Origin: GCA-2401155 sp045047085
Lineage (GTDB): Bacteria; Pseudomonadota; Alphaproteobacteria; Rhizobiales; Rhizobiaceae
Length of the DNA stretch: 64,000 nt
Reading direction: 5' to 3'
NCBI GenBank assembly: GCA_045047085.1
Contig: JASFYT010000046.1
Coordinates: forward strand, 1-64,000
The translations under genes and the position numbers were made by a program. The notes under the pieces are model-generated. The model did not search any database, had not been told where the DNA came from, and saw nothing but the letters and a program-made list of their open reading frames with translations. Shown here piece by piece: positions 41,823-51,304 of this stretch (positions within the stretch are counted from its first letter, which is position 1; each line of letters opens with the position of its first letter).

Positions 41823-43162
41823 TTTTTTCTCTTCTTTCCACCTCGAAGGCGTGATTTCTTGACCAGCCCTTCATATTGGTGGGCAAGAAGGTGGCCCTGT
41901 ACCTGTGCAACAGTATCCATAGTTACGCTAACAACAATTAACAAAGACGTACCGCCAAGATAAAACGGGACGCCCGCCGCGGCAATCAAGAATTCCGGTA
42001 ACAAACATACGATGATCAGATAGATCGCGCCAACGACCGTGATGCGGGTCAGGACATAATCAATGTATTCCGCAGTACGCGCACCGGGACGGATGCCCGG
42101 AACAAAACCACCATGGTTCTTCAAATTGTCAGCGGTATCGCCTGGATTGAAGACAATGGCTGTATAGAAGAATGCGAAGAAGCCAATCATCAGCGCGTAG
42201 AACACCATGTACAATGGTTGTCCATGGCCAAGGAGAGCGGTGATTGTTGTCAACCAGCCCGGTAACTCCGAAGTCGCAGCGAAACCTGCAGCCGTTACTG
42301 GCAGCAGCAGCAGAGAAGAGGCAAAGATTGGCGGGATAACACCGGCAGTGTTCAGCTTCAGTGGCAAGTGAGAGCTTTCGCCTTGAGCCATGCGATTGCC
42401 GACCTGACGCTTAGGATACTGAATAAGCAGTCTTCTTTGAGCGCGTTCAACGAATACGATGAACATGATCAATACAATGGCAAGTGCAAAAACCGCAAGA
42501 ATAATACCTGTGGAAAGAGCCCCTTGTCGGCCCAGTTCCAAGGTTCCGGCCAATGCGGAAGGAAGGGCTGCAACGATGCCTGAGAAGATGATTAGTGAAA
42601 TACCGTTACCAATGCCACGTGCAGTGATCTGTTCACCAAGCCACATCAGGAACATGGTACCACCCAGCAAGGTGATCACGGTTGATATTCTAAAGAAGAA
42701 GCCCGGATCGGTCACGATCCCTGCGCCCGATTCCAGACCAACAGCGATGCCGTAAGCCTGCAAGCTGCCGAGAATCACGGTGCCGTAGCGGGTATATTGG
42801 TTGATGGTCCTGCGACCCTGCTCACCCTCTTTCTTCAACTGCTCCAGAGTTGGAACAACCGAAGTCATCAACTGCATGATGATGGATGCGGAAATATAAG
42901 GCATAATACCGAGGGCAAAAATTGCCAGTCTCGAAACTGCACCACCTGCAAACATATCAAACAGGCCGAGAACGCCCTGGCTCTGCTGGCCAAAAGCTGT
43001 GGCATAAGCCGTTGGATCGATTCCCGGTAAAGGAATATAGGTTCCCATCCGATAAACGATCAGCGCACCAAGGGTGAACCAGATACGCTTTTTAAGCTCT
43101 TCCGCTTTGGAAAAGGATGAAAAATTGATATTGGAAGCAAGTTGCTCAGCGGCAGATGCCAT
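41819..43162 (-). CDS. secY: Preprotein translocase subunit SecY
   Basis: A 447-aa pore subunit of the Sec translocon in the inner membrane, with ten hydrophobic spans. It shows PLPGIDPTAYA, the plug and span region LFDMFAGGAVSRLAIFALGI, and cytoplasmic loop residues RRLLIQYPKRQVG and GVIPPIFASSLLLLP. I chose ATG 43162 (MASAAEQLA) because AGGGAG lies about 6 nt upstream. The longer open frame upstream is intergenic. Followed by adk with a 4-nt overlap. Confidence 0.97.
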   Translation of the reverse strand: MASAAEQLASNINFSSFSKAEELKKRIWFTLGALIVYRMGTYIPLPGIDPTAYATAFGQQSQGVLGLFDMFAGGAVSRLAIFALGIMPYISASIIMQLMTSVVPTLEQLKKEGEQGRRTINQYTRYGTVILGSLQAYGIAVGLESGAGIVTDPGFFFRISTVITLLGGTMFLMWLGEQITARGIGNGISLIIFSGIVAALPSALAGTLELGRQGALSTGIILAVFALAIVLIMFIVFVERAQRRLLIQYPKRQVGNRMAQGESSHLPLKLNTAGVIPPIFASSLLLLPVTAAGFAATSELPGWLTTITALLGHGQPLYMVFYALMIGFFAFFYTAIVFNPGDTADNLKNHGGFVPGIRPGARTAEYIDYVLTRITVVGAIYLIIVCLLPEFLIAAAGVPFYLGGTSLLIVVSVTMDTVAQVQGHLLAHQYEGLVKKSRLRGGKKRKK

Positions 43163-43287
43163 AAAATTCTCCCTAACCCGGTGCCCATTAGGCATGTTCG
43201 ATGAGACTTTTGTTAGTCTACACTCATTGCCGGTCCGGGATACATATGTATTACCGCCCCGCATTGCGAGGCGGCATCACTTATGTG

Positions 43288-43842
43288 TTACGCTTTATCA
43301 GACTTGTCTGCTTTATCAGCTTTGTCCGCTTTTTTGTCAGCTTTTTCAGCAGCGGCAGCTTCAGCAGCAGCCTTTTTAGACAAAATACCGACAGAAACTG
43401 ATCCGCCAGCTTTTTCAATTTTTTCAATTGCCAGTTTAGACGCACCTGCAACTTCGCAAGTAAGTTTTGCTTTGATGTCACCATCAGACAAAATTCGCAC
43501 ACCGTCTTTAGCACGGCGCAAAATGCCGGCTTCAACAAGTGTAGCAACTGTAATTGGTTTTTTCGCATCAAGTTTCTTGGCATCAATTGCAATTTGCAAA
43601 CGAGCAAGCGAAACGATGTTTAGCTTTCTAGCAAACATTGCGTTTGAAAAGCCGCGCTTTGGCAGGCGACGATAGATAGGCATTTGCCCACCTTCAAAAC
43701 CATTGATTGCCACGCCTGAGCGTGATTTTTGACCTTTAACACCACGGCCACCAGTTTTACCCATACCGGAACCGATACCGCGCCCTACCCGCTTACGGGA
43801 TTTAGTAGAGCCAGCAATGTCACTGAGTTGATTGAGTTTCAT
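43288..43842 (-). CDS. rplO: 50S ribosomal protein L15
   Basis: A 184-aa L15 (MKLNQLSDIAGSTKSRKRVG; GMGKTGGRGVKGQKSRSG). It is longer than the 144-aa E. coli protein. The last 35 residues are an Ala/Lys/Asp repeat tail (KKADKADKADKSDKA) of low complexity. The tail is beyond the conserved fold and probably disordered. Between rpmD and secY; the 125-bp gap to secY holds nothing visible. Confidence 0.96.
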   Translation of the reverse strand: MKLNQLSDIAGSTKSRKRVGRGIGSGMGKTGGRGVKGQKSRSGVAINGFEGGQMPIYRRLPKRGFSNAMFARKLNIVSLARLQIAIDAKKLDAKKPITVATLVEAGILRRAKDGVRILSDGDIKAKLTCEVAGASKLAIEKIEKAGGSVSVGILSKKAAAEAAAAEKADKKADKADKADKSDKA

Positions 43843-43856
43843 AATTTTTCTCCGGT

Positions 43857-44051
43857 CTACTTCTCGTCGATAACGCGAACGAGGTGAGCAACCTTGCGGA
43901 TCATGCCACGCACAGCTGGAGTATCTTCCAGAGTAGAGCGACGGTTCATTTTGTTAAGGCCAAGACCAACCAGAGTAGCTTGCTGCTTTGCCGGGCGGCG
44001 AAGCGGGCTACCTGTCTGTTGGACCGTAACTGTACCTTTTTTATCAGCCAT
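43857..44051 (-). CDS. rpmD: 50S ribosomal protein L30
   Basis: A 64-aa L30 (VTVQQTGSPLRRPAKQQATL; GLGLNKMNRRSTLEDTP; GMIRKVAHLVRVI), normal length. The ATG at 44051 has AAGGAG about 6 nt upstream. A GTG one codon earlier is in frame but badly placed. Between rpsE and rplO with short gaps. Confidence 0.97.
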   Translation of the reverse strand: MADKKGTVTVQQTGSPLRRPAKQQATLVGLGLNKMNRRSTLEDTPAVRGMIRKVAHLVRVIDEK

Positions 44052-44074
44052 CACAGGCTCCTTATAGTTTTGGA

Positions 44075-44626
44075 CTACTCTTCAGAGCCGATTAGATCGA
44101 CACGGCGAGCCTGCAATGTTGAATATTTCATTCCACGCTGAGCAGCGATGTCTTTTGGGTGCATCTGACGTTTCAGAGCATCAAAAGTTGCGCGGATCAT
44201 GTTATAGGCGTTTGAAGAACCCATGGATTTTGCAACAACGTCCTGCACACCCAGTGTTTCAAACACCGCACGCATTGGACCACCACAAATGATACCAGTA
44301 CCGGCTGGTGCTGCGCGAAGCAGAACCTTGCCTGCGCCGTGACGACCTTCCACATCGTGGTGGAGGGTTCTGCCTGAGCGCAAAGGTACGAAGATCATGT
44401 CGCGTTTCGCAGCTTCGGTAGCTTTACGAATTGCTTCAGGAACCTCACGGGCCTTACCATGACCAAAGCCAACACGGCCTTTTTGGTCGCCTACTACTAC
44501 AAGGGCTGCAAAACCAAAGCGTCTGCCGCCTTTTACAACTTTTGCAACACGGTTGATGTGAACGAGCTTGTCAACAAACTCATTATCACGATCGTCGCGA
44601 TCTCGCGAATTTTCTCTAGGTGCCAT
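44075..44626 (-). CDS. rpsE: 30S ribosomal protein S5
   Basis: A 183-aa S5, involved in decoding accuracy and mRNA unwinding at the entry tunnel. The N-terminal double-stranded-RNA-binding fold reads FVDKLVHINRVAKVVKGGRR. GRVGFGHGKAREVPEAIRKA and GTGIICGGPMRAVFE follow. An Arg/Asp-rich N-terminal extension is typical of the class. Gap to rplR (115 bp) contains palindrome copy C. Confidence 0.97.
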   Translation of the reverse strand: MAPRENSRDRDDRDNEFVDKLVHINRVAKVVKGGRRFGFAALVVVGDQKGRVGFGHGKAREVPEAIRKATEAAKRDMIFVPLRSGRTLHHDVEGRHGAGKVLLRAAPAGTGIICGGPMRAVFETLGVQDVVAKSMGSSNAYNMIRATFDALKRQMHPKDIAAQRGMKYSTLQARRVDLIGSEE

Positions 44627-44694
44627 TATCCTTAGCCTTTATTATTTTATGGTAGCACTGATAGGTTCATTAAAAAGAACCAGCTATATTTGTC

Positions 44695-44737
44695 GCACAA
44701 TTTGTCCGAAAACCGATATCCACTTTTCGGATTGTGC
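44695..44737. repeat. Interspersed palindrome, copy C, between rplR and rpsE
   Basis: Outer arms GCACAAT and ATTGTGC enclose CCGAAAA, loop CCGATATCCAC and TTTTCGG, a two-step hairpin of 7 + 7 bp. It begins 4 nt after the rplR stop, inside the ribosomal operon. Nearly identical in layout to copy A. Confidence 0.75.
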
Positions 44738-44741
44738 TGTC

Positions 44742-45104
44742 TTAAAAGTCTAGACCACCCTCACGAGCAGCATCAGCCAAGGCCTTCACCCGGCCGTGAT
44801 AGATATATGCGCCGCGATCAAACACGACTTGCTTAACGCCTGCTTTAACAGCACGTTCAGCAACCAGTTTGCCAATAACGCCAGCAGCGTTAGTGTCAGC
44901 ACCGGTTTTTAGTTTGTCGCGCAGGTCTTTTTCAAGTGTTGAAGCTGCAGCCACTGTGTGGCCTTTGCTGTCATCAATAACTTGCGCATAGATATTTTCG
45001 CCAGAGCGGTAAACGCTCAAACGCGGACGACCATTAGCCACTTTTTTAAGTGAACGGCGAACCCGTGCGATACGGCGCTTTGTAGTAGTTTGCTTGCTAG
45101 ACAT
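44742..45104 (-). CDS. rplR: 50S ribosomal protein L18
   Basis: A 120-aa L18 that binds 5S rRNA with L5. Conserved RPRLSVYRSGENIYAQVIDD and YHGRVKALADAAREGGLDF end. Full length with a basic N-terminus. Between rplF (12-bp gap) and rpsE. Confidence 0.97.
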   Translation of the reverse strand: MSSKQTTTKRRIARVRRSLKKVANGRPRLSVYRSGENIYAQVIDDSKGHTVAAASTLEKDLRDKLKTGADTNAAGVIGKLVAERAVKAGVKQVVFDRGAYIYHGRVKALADAAREGGLDF

Positions 45105-45116
45105 ATCGAGCCTGCC

Positions 45117-45650
45117 TTACTTCTTCTTGCCTTCCTTGCGGAAGATGGTTTCGTCTACGTATTTTACGCCCTTGCCTTTATAAGGCTCAGGTGGGCGATA
45201 TTTACGAATTTCTGCGGCGACCTGGCCAACCTTTTGTTTGTCGATACCTGTGACAATGATCTCAGTTGGTTTTGGAACAGCAACGCTTATGCCTTCGGGC
45301 ACTTTATAAACAACTTCATGGGAGAAGCCGAGAGAAAGCTGGATATTGGTACCCTGCATCGCTGCACGATAACCAACGCCGTTAATCTCAAGACGCTTCT
45401 CGAAGCCATCTTTAACACCGGTCATGATGTTAGTGATCATGGTGCGCGAAAGACCCCATTTTGCGCGGGAATCTTTAGTCTGGGAACGCGGATCAACTTT
45501 GACTGCACCCTCTTCCATTTTCACCAAAACATCATCGTTCACGACGTAGTTCAGTTCACCCTTAGGGCCTTTGGCTGTTACCACCTGGCCTTCAACGGTT
45601 GCAGTCACTCCCTCAGGAACGGCTACCGGTTTTTTACCTATTCGAGACAT
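45117..45650 (-). CDS. rplF: 50S ribosomal protein L6
   Basis: A 177-aa L6 near the factor-binding stalk. It starts MSRIGKKPVAVPEGV and ends with PPEPYKGKGVKYVDETIFRK, the conserved rRNA-binding segment. Two L6 repeats are evident by length. Between rpsH and rplR. Confidence 0.98.
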   Translation of the reverse strand: MSRIGKKPVAVPEGVTATVEGQVVTAKGPKGELNYVVNDDVLVKMEEGAVKVDPRSQTKDSRAKWGLSRTMITNIMTGVKDGFEKRLEINGVGYRAAMQGTNIQLSLGFSHEVVYKVPEGISVAVPKPTEIIVTGIDKQKVGQVAAEIRKYRPPEPYKGKGVKYVDETIFRKEGKKK

Positions 45651-45679
45651 AATTTATACCTGTGTCCTAAAAAGTTGGC

Positions 45680-46078
45680 CTAGAAAATGCGACAAAGAAT
45701 TTCGCCACCAACATTATGTTCACGCGCCTGATGATCGGCCATAACGCCTTTCGGGGTGGACAAAATATTGATACCGAGACCGTTTGAAACATTCGGAATG
45801 GATTTAACGGATGAATATACCCGACGACCCGGTGTAGATACGCGAGCAATCTCACGAATAACCGATGTACCTTCGAAATATTTCAATTCAATTTCCATTT
45901 CAGATTTACCATTGTCGAAATCGACAGAGGTGTATCCGCGAATATAACCTTCAGCTTCCAGCACGTCGCAAACATTTTTGCGCAATTTGGAGGCCGGGCT
46001 TGATACTTTGGACTTACCGCGCATCAAACCATTACGGATGCGTGTAAGCATATCACCAAGAGGATCATTTACTGACAT
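45680..46078 (-). CDS. rpsH: 30S ribosomal protein S8
   Basis: A 132-aa S8, a primary 16S rRNA binder and the translational repressor of the spc genes in E. coli. It starts MSVNDPLGDMLTRIRNGLMR and ends STPKGVMADHQAREHNVGGE, both conserved. No S8-binding mimic is obvious by eye before rplE. Between rpsN and rplF. Confidence 0.98.
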   Translation of the reverse strand: MSVNDPLGDMLTRIRNGLMRGKSKVSSPASKLRKNVCDVLEAEGYIRGYTSVDFDNGKSEMEIELKYFEGTSVIREIARVSTPGRRVYSSVKSIPNVSNGLGINILSTPKGVMADHQAREHNVGGEILCRIF

Positions 46079-46093
46079 AATTCAATCTCCCTC

Positions 46094-46399
46094 TTACCAG
46101 CTTGATTTTACAAGGCCGGGAATTTTTCCCGTAGCCCCGAAATCGCGGATCGCGATACGAGACATATTGAGTTTGCGATACACACCGCGTGGACGACCGG
46201 AAATCTCGCAACGGTTGCGAACGCGGGATTGTGAACTGTCACGGGGCAAATCATTCAATTTGAGTTGTGCCGCAAAACGTTCAGCCATCGGTGTATCACG
46301 ATTTTTGATAATTGCTTTGAGAGCAGAACGTCTGGAGGCATATTGTGCCACCATGCGTTTGCGTTTCTCATTCTTTTGGACCGCGCTTACTTTCGCCAT
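46094..46399 (-). CDS. rpsN: 30S ribosomal protein S14, zinc-independent form
   Basis: A 101-aa S14. The length and the single Cys (NRCEISGRPRGVYRKLNMSR) show the long C-minus form that needs no zinc, unlike the 61-aa CxxC form. Position between rplE and rpsH is standard. The 3' end of head assembly in the small subunit depends on it. Confidence 0.97.
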   Translation of the reverse strand: MAKVSAVQKNEKRKRMVAQYASRRSALKAIIKNRDTPMAERFAAQLKLNDLPRDSSQSRVRNRCEISGRPRGVYRKLNMSRIAIRDFGATGKIPGLVKSSW

Positions 46400-46444
46400 G
46401 GTCTTATTATTCCTTCGTTATTTCGCTTGCCGTTACTGCAACCA

Positions 46445-47002
46445 TTATTGGGGGAAAGGGAAGTTGAAAGCAGCGAGCAATGCTCTTGCTTCATCATCCG
46501 TTTTTGCAGTCGTACAAACGATTACGTCCATGCCCCAGATCTGATCTACTTTATCGTAGTCGATTTCCGGGAACACGATGTGTTCCTTGATGCCCATGGC
46601 AAAATTGCCACGGCCGTCAAAGCTTTTCGGGTTTAGTCCGCGAAAGTCACGTACGCGTGGTAGTGCGATAGTGACCAGACGGTCCACGAAATCATACATT
46701 TGCTGGCGGCGAAGAGTTACCTTTGCGCCTAGCGGCATGCCTTCACGAACCTTAAAGGTCGCGATGGATTTGGAAGCACGCGTTACCATTGCTTTTTGAC
46801 CGGCAATCAATGTCAGGTCGTCAGCGGCACGCTGTGCCTTTTTGGAATCTGCAGTTGATTCACCAATTCCCATGTTAAGCACGATTTTTTCGAGCTTAGG
46901 AATTTGCATTTCATTTGCATATTCAAACTGTTCACGCATTTTGGCGCGAATGACTTCGTCATAAGCAACCCGTGCGCGCGATACGTAATTAGCCTCAGCC
47001 AT
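46445..47002 (-). CDS. rplE: 50S ribosomal protein L5
   Basis: A 185-aa L5 that contacts 5S rRNA and P-site tRNA. It has KIVLNMGIGES, the TRASKSIATFKVREGMPLGA segment and GIKEHIVFPEIDYDKVDQIW. Its ATG lies 8 nt inside the end of rplX, so translation is coupled. Full length. Confidence 0.98.
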   Translation of the reverse strand: MAEANYVSRARVAYDEVIRAKMREQFEYANEMQIPKLEKIVLNMGIGESTADSKKAQRAADDLTLIAGQKAMVTRASKSIATFKVREGMPLGAKVTLRRQQMYDFVDRLVTIALPRVRDFRGLNPKSFDGRGNFAMGIKEHIVFPEIDYDKVDQIWGMDVIVCTTAKTDDEARALLAAFNFPFPQ

Positions 47003-47309
47003 CGATTACTTCTCCGGAGCGTTTGGCGACACGAACCTTGCGGCCGTCATCGAGAGTTTTAAAACCAACCCGGGTTGCCTTGCCGTCTTTTGGATCAACA
47101 AGCGAAAGATTGGAAACCTGAATTGCGGCCTCCTTGGCAAGAATGCCACCTTCCTGGGTTTGTGTTTGTTTAGTGTGGCGTTTGACCATGTTGATGCCAC
47201 TGACGATTGCTTTGCCTTTGGCAATAATCATCTGTGTGACTTCACCTGTACGGCCTTTATCTTTGCCGGTCAGGACCATTACGGTGTCGCCTTTACGAAT
47301 TTTCATCAT
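46995..47309 (-). CDS. rplX: 50S ribosomal protein L24
   Basis: A 104-aa L24, an early assembly protein with a KOW motif (KIRKGDTVMVLTGKDKGRTG). Two ATGs are adjacent. The first (47309) has AAGGG at the better distance. The stop overlaps rplE by 8 nt. Normal length. Confidence 0.97.
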   Translation of the reverse strand: MMKIRKGDTVMVLTGKDKGRTGEVTQMIIAKGKAIVSGINMVKRHTKQTQTQEGGILAKEAAIQVSNLSLVDPKDGKATRVGFKTLDDGRKVRVAKRSGEVIDG

Positions 47310-47321
47310 ATCAAATCGCCC

Positions 47322-47690
47322 TTACAGAACTTCAGGAGCAAGCGAAATAATCTTCATATGCCCTTTGGCACGAAGTTCGCGTGGCACTGGCCCAAAAATA
47401 CGGGTACCGAGTGGCTCTTTATTGGTGTTCACGATCACAGCAGCAGAGGTATCGAAACGAATAACACTACCATCTGCACGACGGATGTCCTTTGCAGTAC
47501 GCACCACAACCGCTCTCAGCACGTCGCCTTTTTTAACGCGGCCGCGAGGGATGGCTTCTTTAACAGAAACCACGATGATGTCTCCAACCGAAGCATATCT
47601 ACGCTTGGAACCGCCCAGAACCTTAATGCACATAACCCGACGCGCGCCTGAATTATCGGCTACATCGAGATTGGATTGCATCTGAATCAT
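47322..47690 (-). CDS. rplN: 50S ribosomal protein L14
   Basis: A 122-aa L14 at the subunit interface. It starts MIQMQSNLDVADNSGARRV and contains the conserved GDIIVVSVKEAIPRG and the C-terminal IISLAPEVL. Full length. Between rpsQ and rplX. Confidence 0.98.
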   Translation of the reverse strand: MIQMQSNLDVADNSGARRVMCIKVLGGSKRRYASVGDIIVVSVKEAIPRGRVKKGDVLRAVVVRTAKDIRRADGSVIRFDTSAAVIVNTNKEPLGTRIFGPVPRELRAKGHMKIISLAPEVL

Positions 47691-47754
47691 GACTGGCTAC
47701 TTTCTCTTTAAATATCGTTATTGGAGCCGCTTTGGGTCCAATCGCCTGCCAAAA

Positions 47755-47991
47755 TTATGTTTGATCGCTTAACACGGTCCAACGTTTATCTCTTGAAATC
47801 GGACGGCATTCCTCAATGGATACCAAATCTCCGACCTTATGTACGTTTGCCTCATCATGGGCCTTGTAGTTTTTCGTACGACGTACAGTCTTTTTAAACA
47901 ACGGATGGGTGAAGCGACGCTCCACTTTCACCACGATTGTTTTATCGTTCTTGTCACTGACAACAGTGCCCTGCAATACGCGTTTTGGCAT
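47755..47991 (-). CDS. rpsQ: 30S ribosomal protein S17
   Basis: A 78-aa S17 (MPKRVLQGTVVSDKNDKTIV; RTKNYKAHDEAN; VSIEECRPISRDKRW), an OB-fold primary binder of 16S rRNA. The ATG at 47991 is the family start. The open frame extends 35 codons upstream through rpmC sequence and that part is spurious. Confidence 0.97.
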   Translation of the reverse strand: MPKRVLQGTVVSDKNDKTIVVKVERRFTHPLFKKTVRRTKNYKAHDEANVHKVGDLVSIEECRPISRDKRWTVLSDQT

Positions 47992-48001
47992 CTTTTTTTC
48001 C

Positions 48002-48205
48002 TTACGCCTTAGCTTCGGCTGCCTGCTTTTCAGCAGCAATGGTTTGGATACGCGCAATGTCACGACGAATACGTCGAACAAGCGCAGTGTTTTCAATTTG
48101 TCCAGTTGCCTTTCGGAAGCGCAGATTAAACTGCTCTTTCTTTAGCTTCTCCAACTCATCTTTAAGTTGGTCATTGGACATTGCACGAACGTCGCCGGCC
48201 TTCAT
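48002..48205 (-). CDS. rpmC: 50S ribosomal protein L29
   Basis: A 67-aa L29, two helices forming a hairpin near the exit tunnel (MSNDQLKDELEKLKKEQFN; RRIRRDIARIQTIAAEKQ). ATG 48205 was chosen, with GAAAGG about 10 nt upstream. A TTG three codons earlier is in frame. Between rplP and rpsQ. Confidence 0.96.
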   Translation of the reverse strand: MKAGDVRAMSNDQLKDELEKLKKEQFNLRFRKATGQIENTALVRRIRRDIARIQTIAAEKQAAEAKA

Positions 48206-48234
48206 GGGGCTCAACCTTTCTCGAAATAACTCGT

Positions 48235-48648
48235 TTAGTCAGCTAGACGCTGAATGAAACGGGTTTTGATTGATAGTTTACGAGCGCCGAGACGAAGTGC
48301 TTCGCGAGCAGTTTCCTCATTAACGCCGTCAATTTCAAACATGATGCGGCCTGGTTTTACCCGGGCTGCCCAATATTCTGTGGAACCTTTACCTTTACCC
48401 ATACGGACTTCGGTAGGCTTTTTTGATACAGGAACATCAGGAAAAATTCTGATCCACACACGGCCAGCACGTTTCATATGACGCGTGATGGCACGACGGG
48501 CGGCTTCGATCTGACGCGCATTGATGCGATCAGGTTCCTGAGCCTTCAAACCGAAAGCTCCAAAAGCAAGCGTAGTGCCGCTCTTGGCGATACCGTGGAT
48601 ACGGCCCTTATGTTGCTTACGGAATTTTGTGCGCTTTGGCTGCAGCAT
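48235..48648 (-). CDS. rplP: 50S ribosomal protein L16
   Basis: A 137-aa L16, positioning A-site tRNA near the peptidyl-transferase centre. MLQPKRTKFRKQHKGRIHG start and the RMGKGKGSTEYWAARVKPGR segment are diagnostic. Full length. Between rpsC and rpmC. Confidence 0.98.
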   Translation of the reverse strand: MLQPKRTKFRKQHKGRIHGIAKSGTTLAFGAFGLKAQEPDRINARQIEAARRAITRHMKRAGRVWIRIFPDVPVSKKPTEVRMGKGKGSTEYWAARVKPGRIMFEIDGVNEETAREALRLGARKLSIKTRFIQRLAD

Positions 48649-48709
48649 AATTCTTCTTCCCTAATCTTTACTTTACCAGACAGGCGAACCCGTCATTAAA
48701 ATTCTCTGT

Positions 48710-49426
48710 TTAGCGATGTTGGCGTGGAGGCCGGCGACCAGACGGTCCGCCCTTCTCTTGGCTTTCAGCGTTACGACGTTCGGATGCCATTGGATCATGC
48801 TCAAGGATTTCGCCCTTGAAGATCCAGACTTTCACACCGCATATGCCGTAGGCTGTTGCAGCACGGGCTGTACCGTAATCGATATCAGCACGCAAAGTGT
48901 GAAGCGGAACCCTGCCCTCACGATACCATTCCATACGCGCAATCTCCGCACCACCAAGACGACCGGAGCAATTGATCCGGATGCCGAGAGCGCCGAGGCG
49001 CATAGCGGACTGAACTGAACGCTTCATCGCACGACGGAATGCCACGCGGCGCTCCAACTGCTGTGCGATAGACTGGGCAACAATTGTTGCATCAATCTCT
49101 GGCTTGCGAATTTCCACGATATTGATGTGGATTTCGGAGTCAGTCATCGTTCCTAGTTTTTTGCGCAGAACTTCAATATCGGCGCCTTTTTTGCCAATAA
49201 TGATGCCTGGACGTGCAGCGTGAATAGACACACGGCATTTTTTGTGCGGACGCTCAATCACTACTTTGGCAATAGAGGCCTGTGAAAGTGCCTTCATCAA
49301 ATACTCACGAATTTTGATGTCTTCGTGAAGTAGATCGCCATATTCGCGTTTACCAGCAAACCAGCGTGAATCCCATGTACGGTTTACACCGAGGCGCATG
49401 GAAATTGGGTTAATCTTCTGACCCAT
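48710..49426 (-). CDS. rpsC: 30S ribosomal protein S3
   Basis: A 238-aa S3 lining the mRNA entry channel. MGQKINPISMRLGVNRTWDS start, KH-domain GIIIGKKGADIEVLRKKL and C-terminal domain GIRINCSGRLGGAEIAR. The basic tail ends GGPSGRRPPRQHR. The start overlaps the rplV stop by one base (TAATG). Confidence 0.98.
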   Translation of the reverse strand: MGQKINPISMRLGVNRTWDSRWFAGKREYGDLLHEDIKIREYLMKALSQASIAKVVIERPHKKCRVSIHAARPGIIIGKKGADIEVLRKKLGTMTDSEIHINIVEIRKPEIDATIVAQSIAQQLERRVAFRRAMKRSVQSAMRLGALGIRINCSGRLGGAEIARMEWYREGRVPLHTLRADIDYGTARAATAYGICGVKVWIFKGEILEHDPMASERRNAESQEKGGPSGRRPPRQHR

Positions 49427-49809
49427 TATGCGGTCTCCTCTTCGACTTCACGTACAACGATCGTCAAGTGTGAATATGGTTTCAGGATGCGGGTAGATTT
49501 ACCGCGGCCACGAACTCTGAAGCGTTTCATAACAATGGACTTGCCCACATGCGCTTCTGCTACAATCAAATTATCTACATCGAGATCATGATTGTTTTCA
49601 GCATTAGCAATGGCTGATTCCAACGTCTTTTTGACGGTGCCAGCAATACGTCTTGGCGAAAAGGTCAAATCAGCCAGAGCCTTTTGAACCTTTTTGCCAC
49701 GAATTTGTGTTGCCACGTCATTCAATTTCTGGGGGCTCACCCGGATTGTACGAGCAACTGCCCGTGCTTCATTATCCTTAAGAGTGCGCTCGCGCTTTGC
49801 TTTGCCCAT
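49426..49809 (-). CDS. rplV: 50S ribosomal protein L22
   Basis: A 127-aa L22 whose loop lines the exit tunnel. ARTIRVSPQKLNDVATQIRG and MKRFRVRGRGKSTRILKPYS are conserved. Full length, with no deletion in the tunnel loop of the kind linked to macrolide resistance. It ends with the TAATG junction to rpsC. Confidence 0.97.
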   Translation of the reverse strand: MGKAKRERTLKDNEARAVARTIRVSPQKLNDVATQIRGKKVQKALADLTFSPRRIAGTVKKTLESAIANAENNHDLDVDNLIVAEAHVGKSIVMKRFRVRGRGKSTRILKPYSHLTIVVREVEEETA

Positions 49810-49812
49810 CTT

Positions 49813-50091
49813 TTAGCCCCTTCTAGCTTTTTTATCAGCACCATGACCGTAATAGGTCCGACTAGGTGAAAATTCGCCCAGCTTGTGCCCAACCATGTCC
49901 TCAGTAATGGACACAGGAATGTGTTTTCTGCCGTTATAAACGCCGAAGGTCAGACCTACGAAATTTGGCAGGATGGTGGAGCGTCTGCTCCATGTTTTGA
50001 TAACTTCATTACGACCACCTTCGCGAACCTTCTCAGCTTTTTTGAGAAGATATCCATCAACGAAAGGACCTTTCCATAATGAACGAGCCAT
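49813..50091 (-). CDS. rpsS: 30S ribosomal protein S19
   Basis: A 92-aa S19 of the small-subunit head. MARSLWKGPFVDGYLLKKAE start, TWSRRSTILPNFVG and HKLGEFSPSRTYYGHGADKK end. Normal length. Three bases separate it from rplV. Confidence 0.98.
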   Translation of the reverse strand: MARSLWKGPFVDGYLLKKAEKVREGGRNEVIKTWSRRSTILPNFVGLTFGVYNGRKHIPVSITEDMVGHKLGEFSPSRTYYGHGADKKARRG

Positions 50092-50102
50092 TTAATTAAT
50101 CC

Positions 50103-50939
<837 letters not shown>

Positions 50940-51010
50940 TTTTCTTTTCCATACGCTGCAATAGCGTTTTTAATGCGCGGTATCGGTGCGCCCATAATTT
51001 TACTCTTTAC

Positions 51011-51304
51011 TTAAAGGCCAGTTGTAACGTCGATGGACTGACCATCAACAAGCGTAACAATAGCCTTTTTGACATCTTTTTGTTTACCAACCATGCCACG
51101 AAAGCGTTTTACTTTGCCCTTGCGAATCAAAGTATTAACGGCCTTTACCTTTACACCAAACAAGGCTTCAACAGCCTGTTTAATCTCTGGTTTGGAAGCA
51201 TTTTTTGCTACATTGAAGACAACCTGATTGGCCTCAGATGCAAGCGTTGCTTTTTCAGTGATTGCCGGTGAAACAATCACGTCGTAATGACGAATTTCGG
51301 TCAT
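51011..51304 (-). CDS. rplW: 50S ribosomal protein L23
   Basis: A 97-aa L23 at the tunnel exit, docking site for trigger factor and SRP. MTEIRHYDVIVSPAITEKAT is the family start, so ATG 51304 was chosen; it overlaps the rplD stop by 4 nt. The region KVKRFRGMVGKQKDVKKAIV is conserved. The longer upstream frame is spurious. Confidence 0.97.
   Translation of the reverse strand: MTEIRHYDVIVSPAITEKATLASEANQVVFNVAKNASKPEIKQAVEALFGVKVKAVNTLIRKGKVKRFRGMVGKQKDVKKAIVTLVDGQSIDVTTGL

Noticed and set aside
45090..45683. 197-codon plus-strand open frame opposite rplF
   Set aside because: It is antisense to a conserved ribosomal gene and crosses its boundaries without signals.
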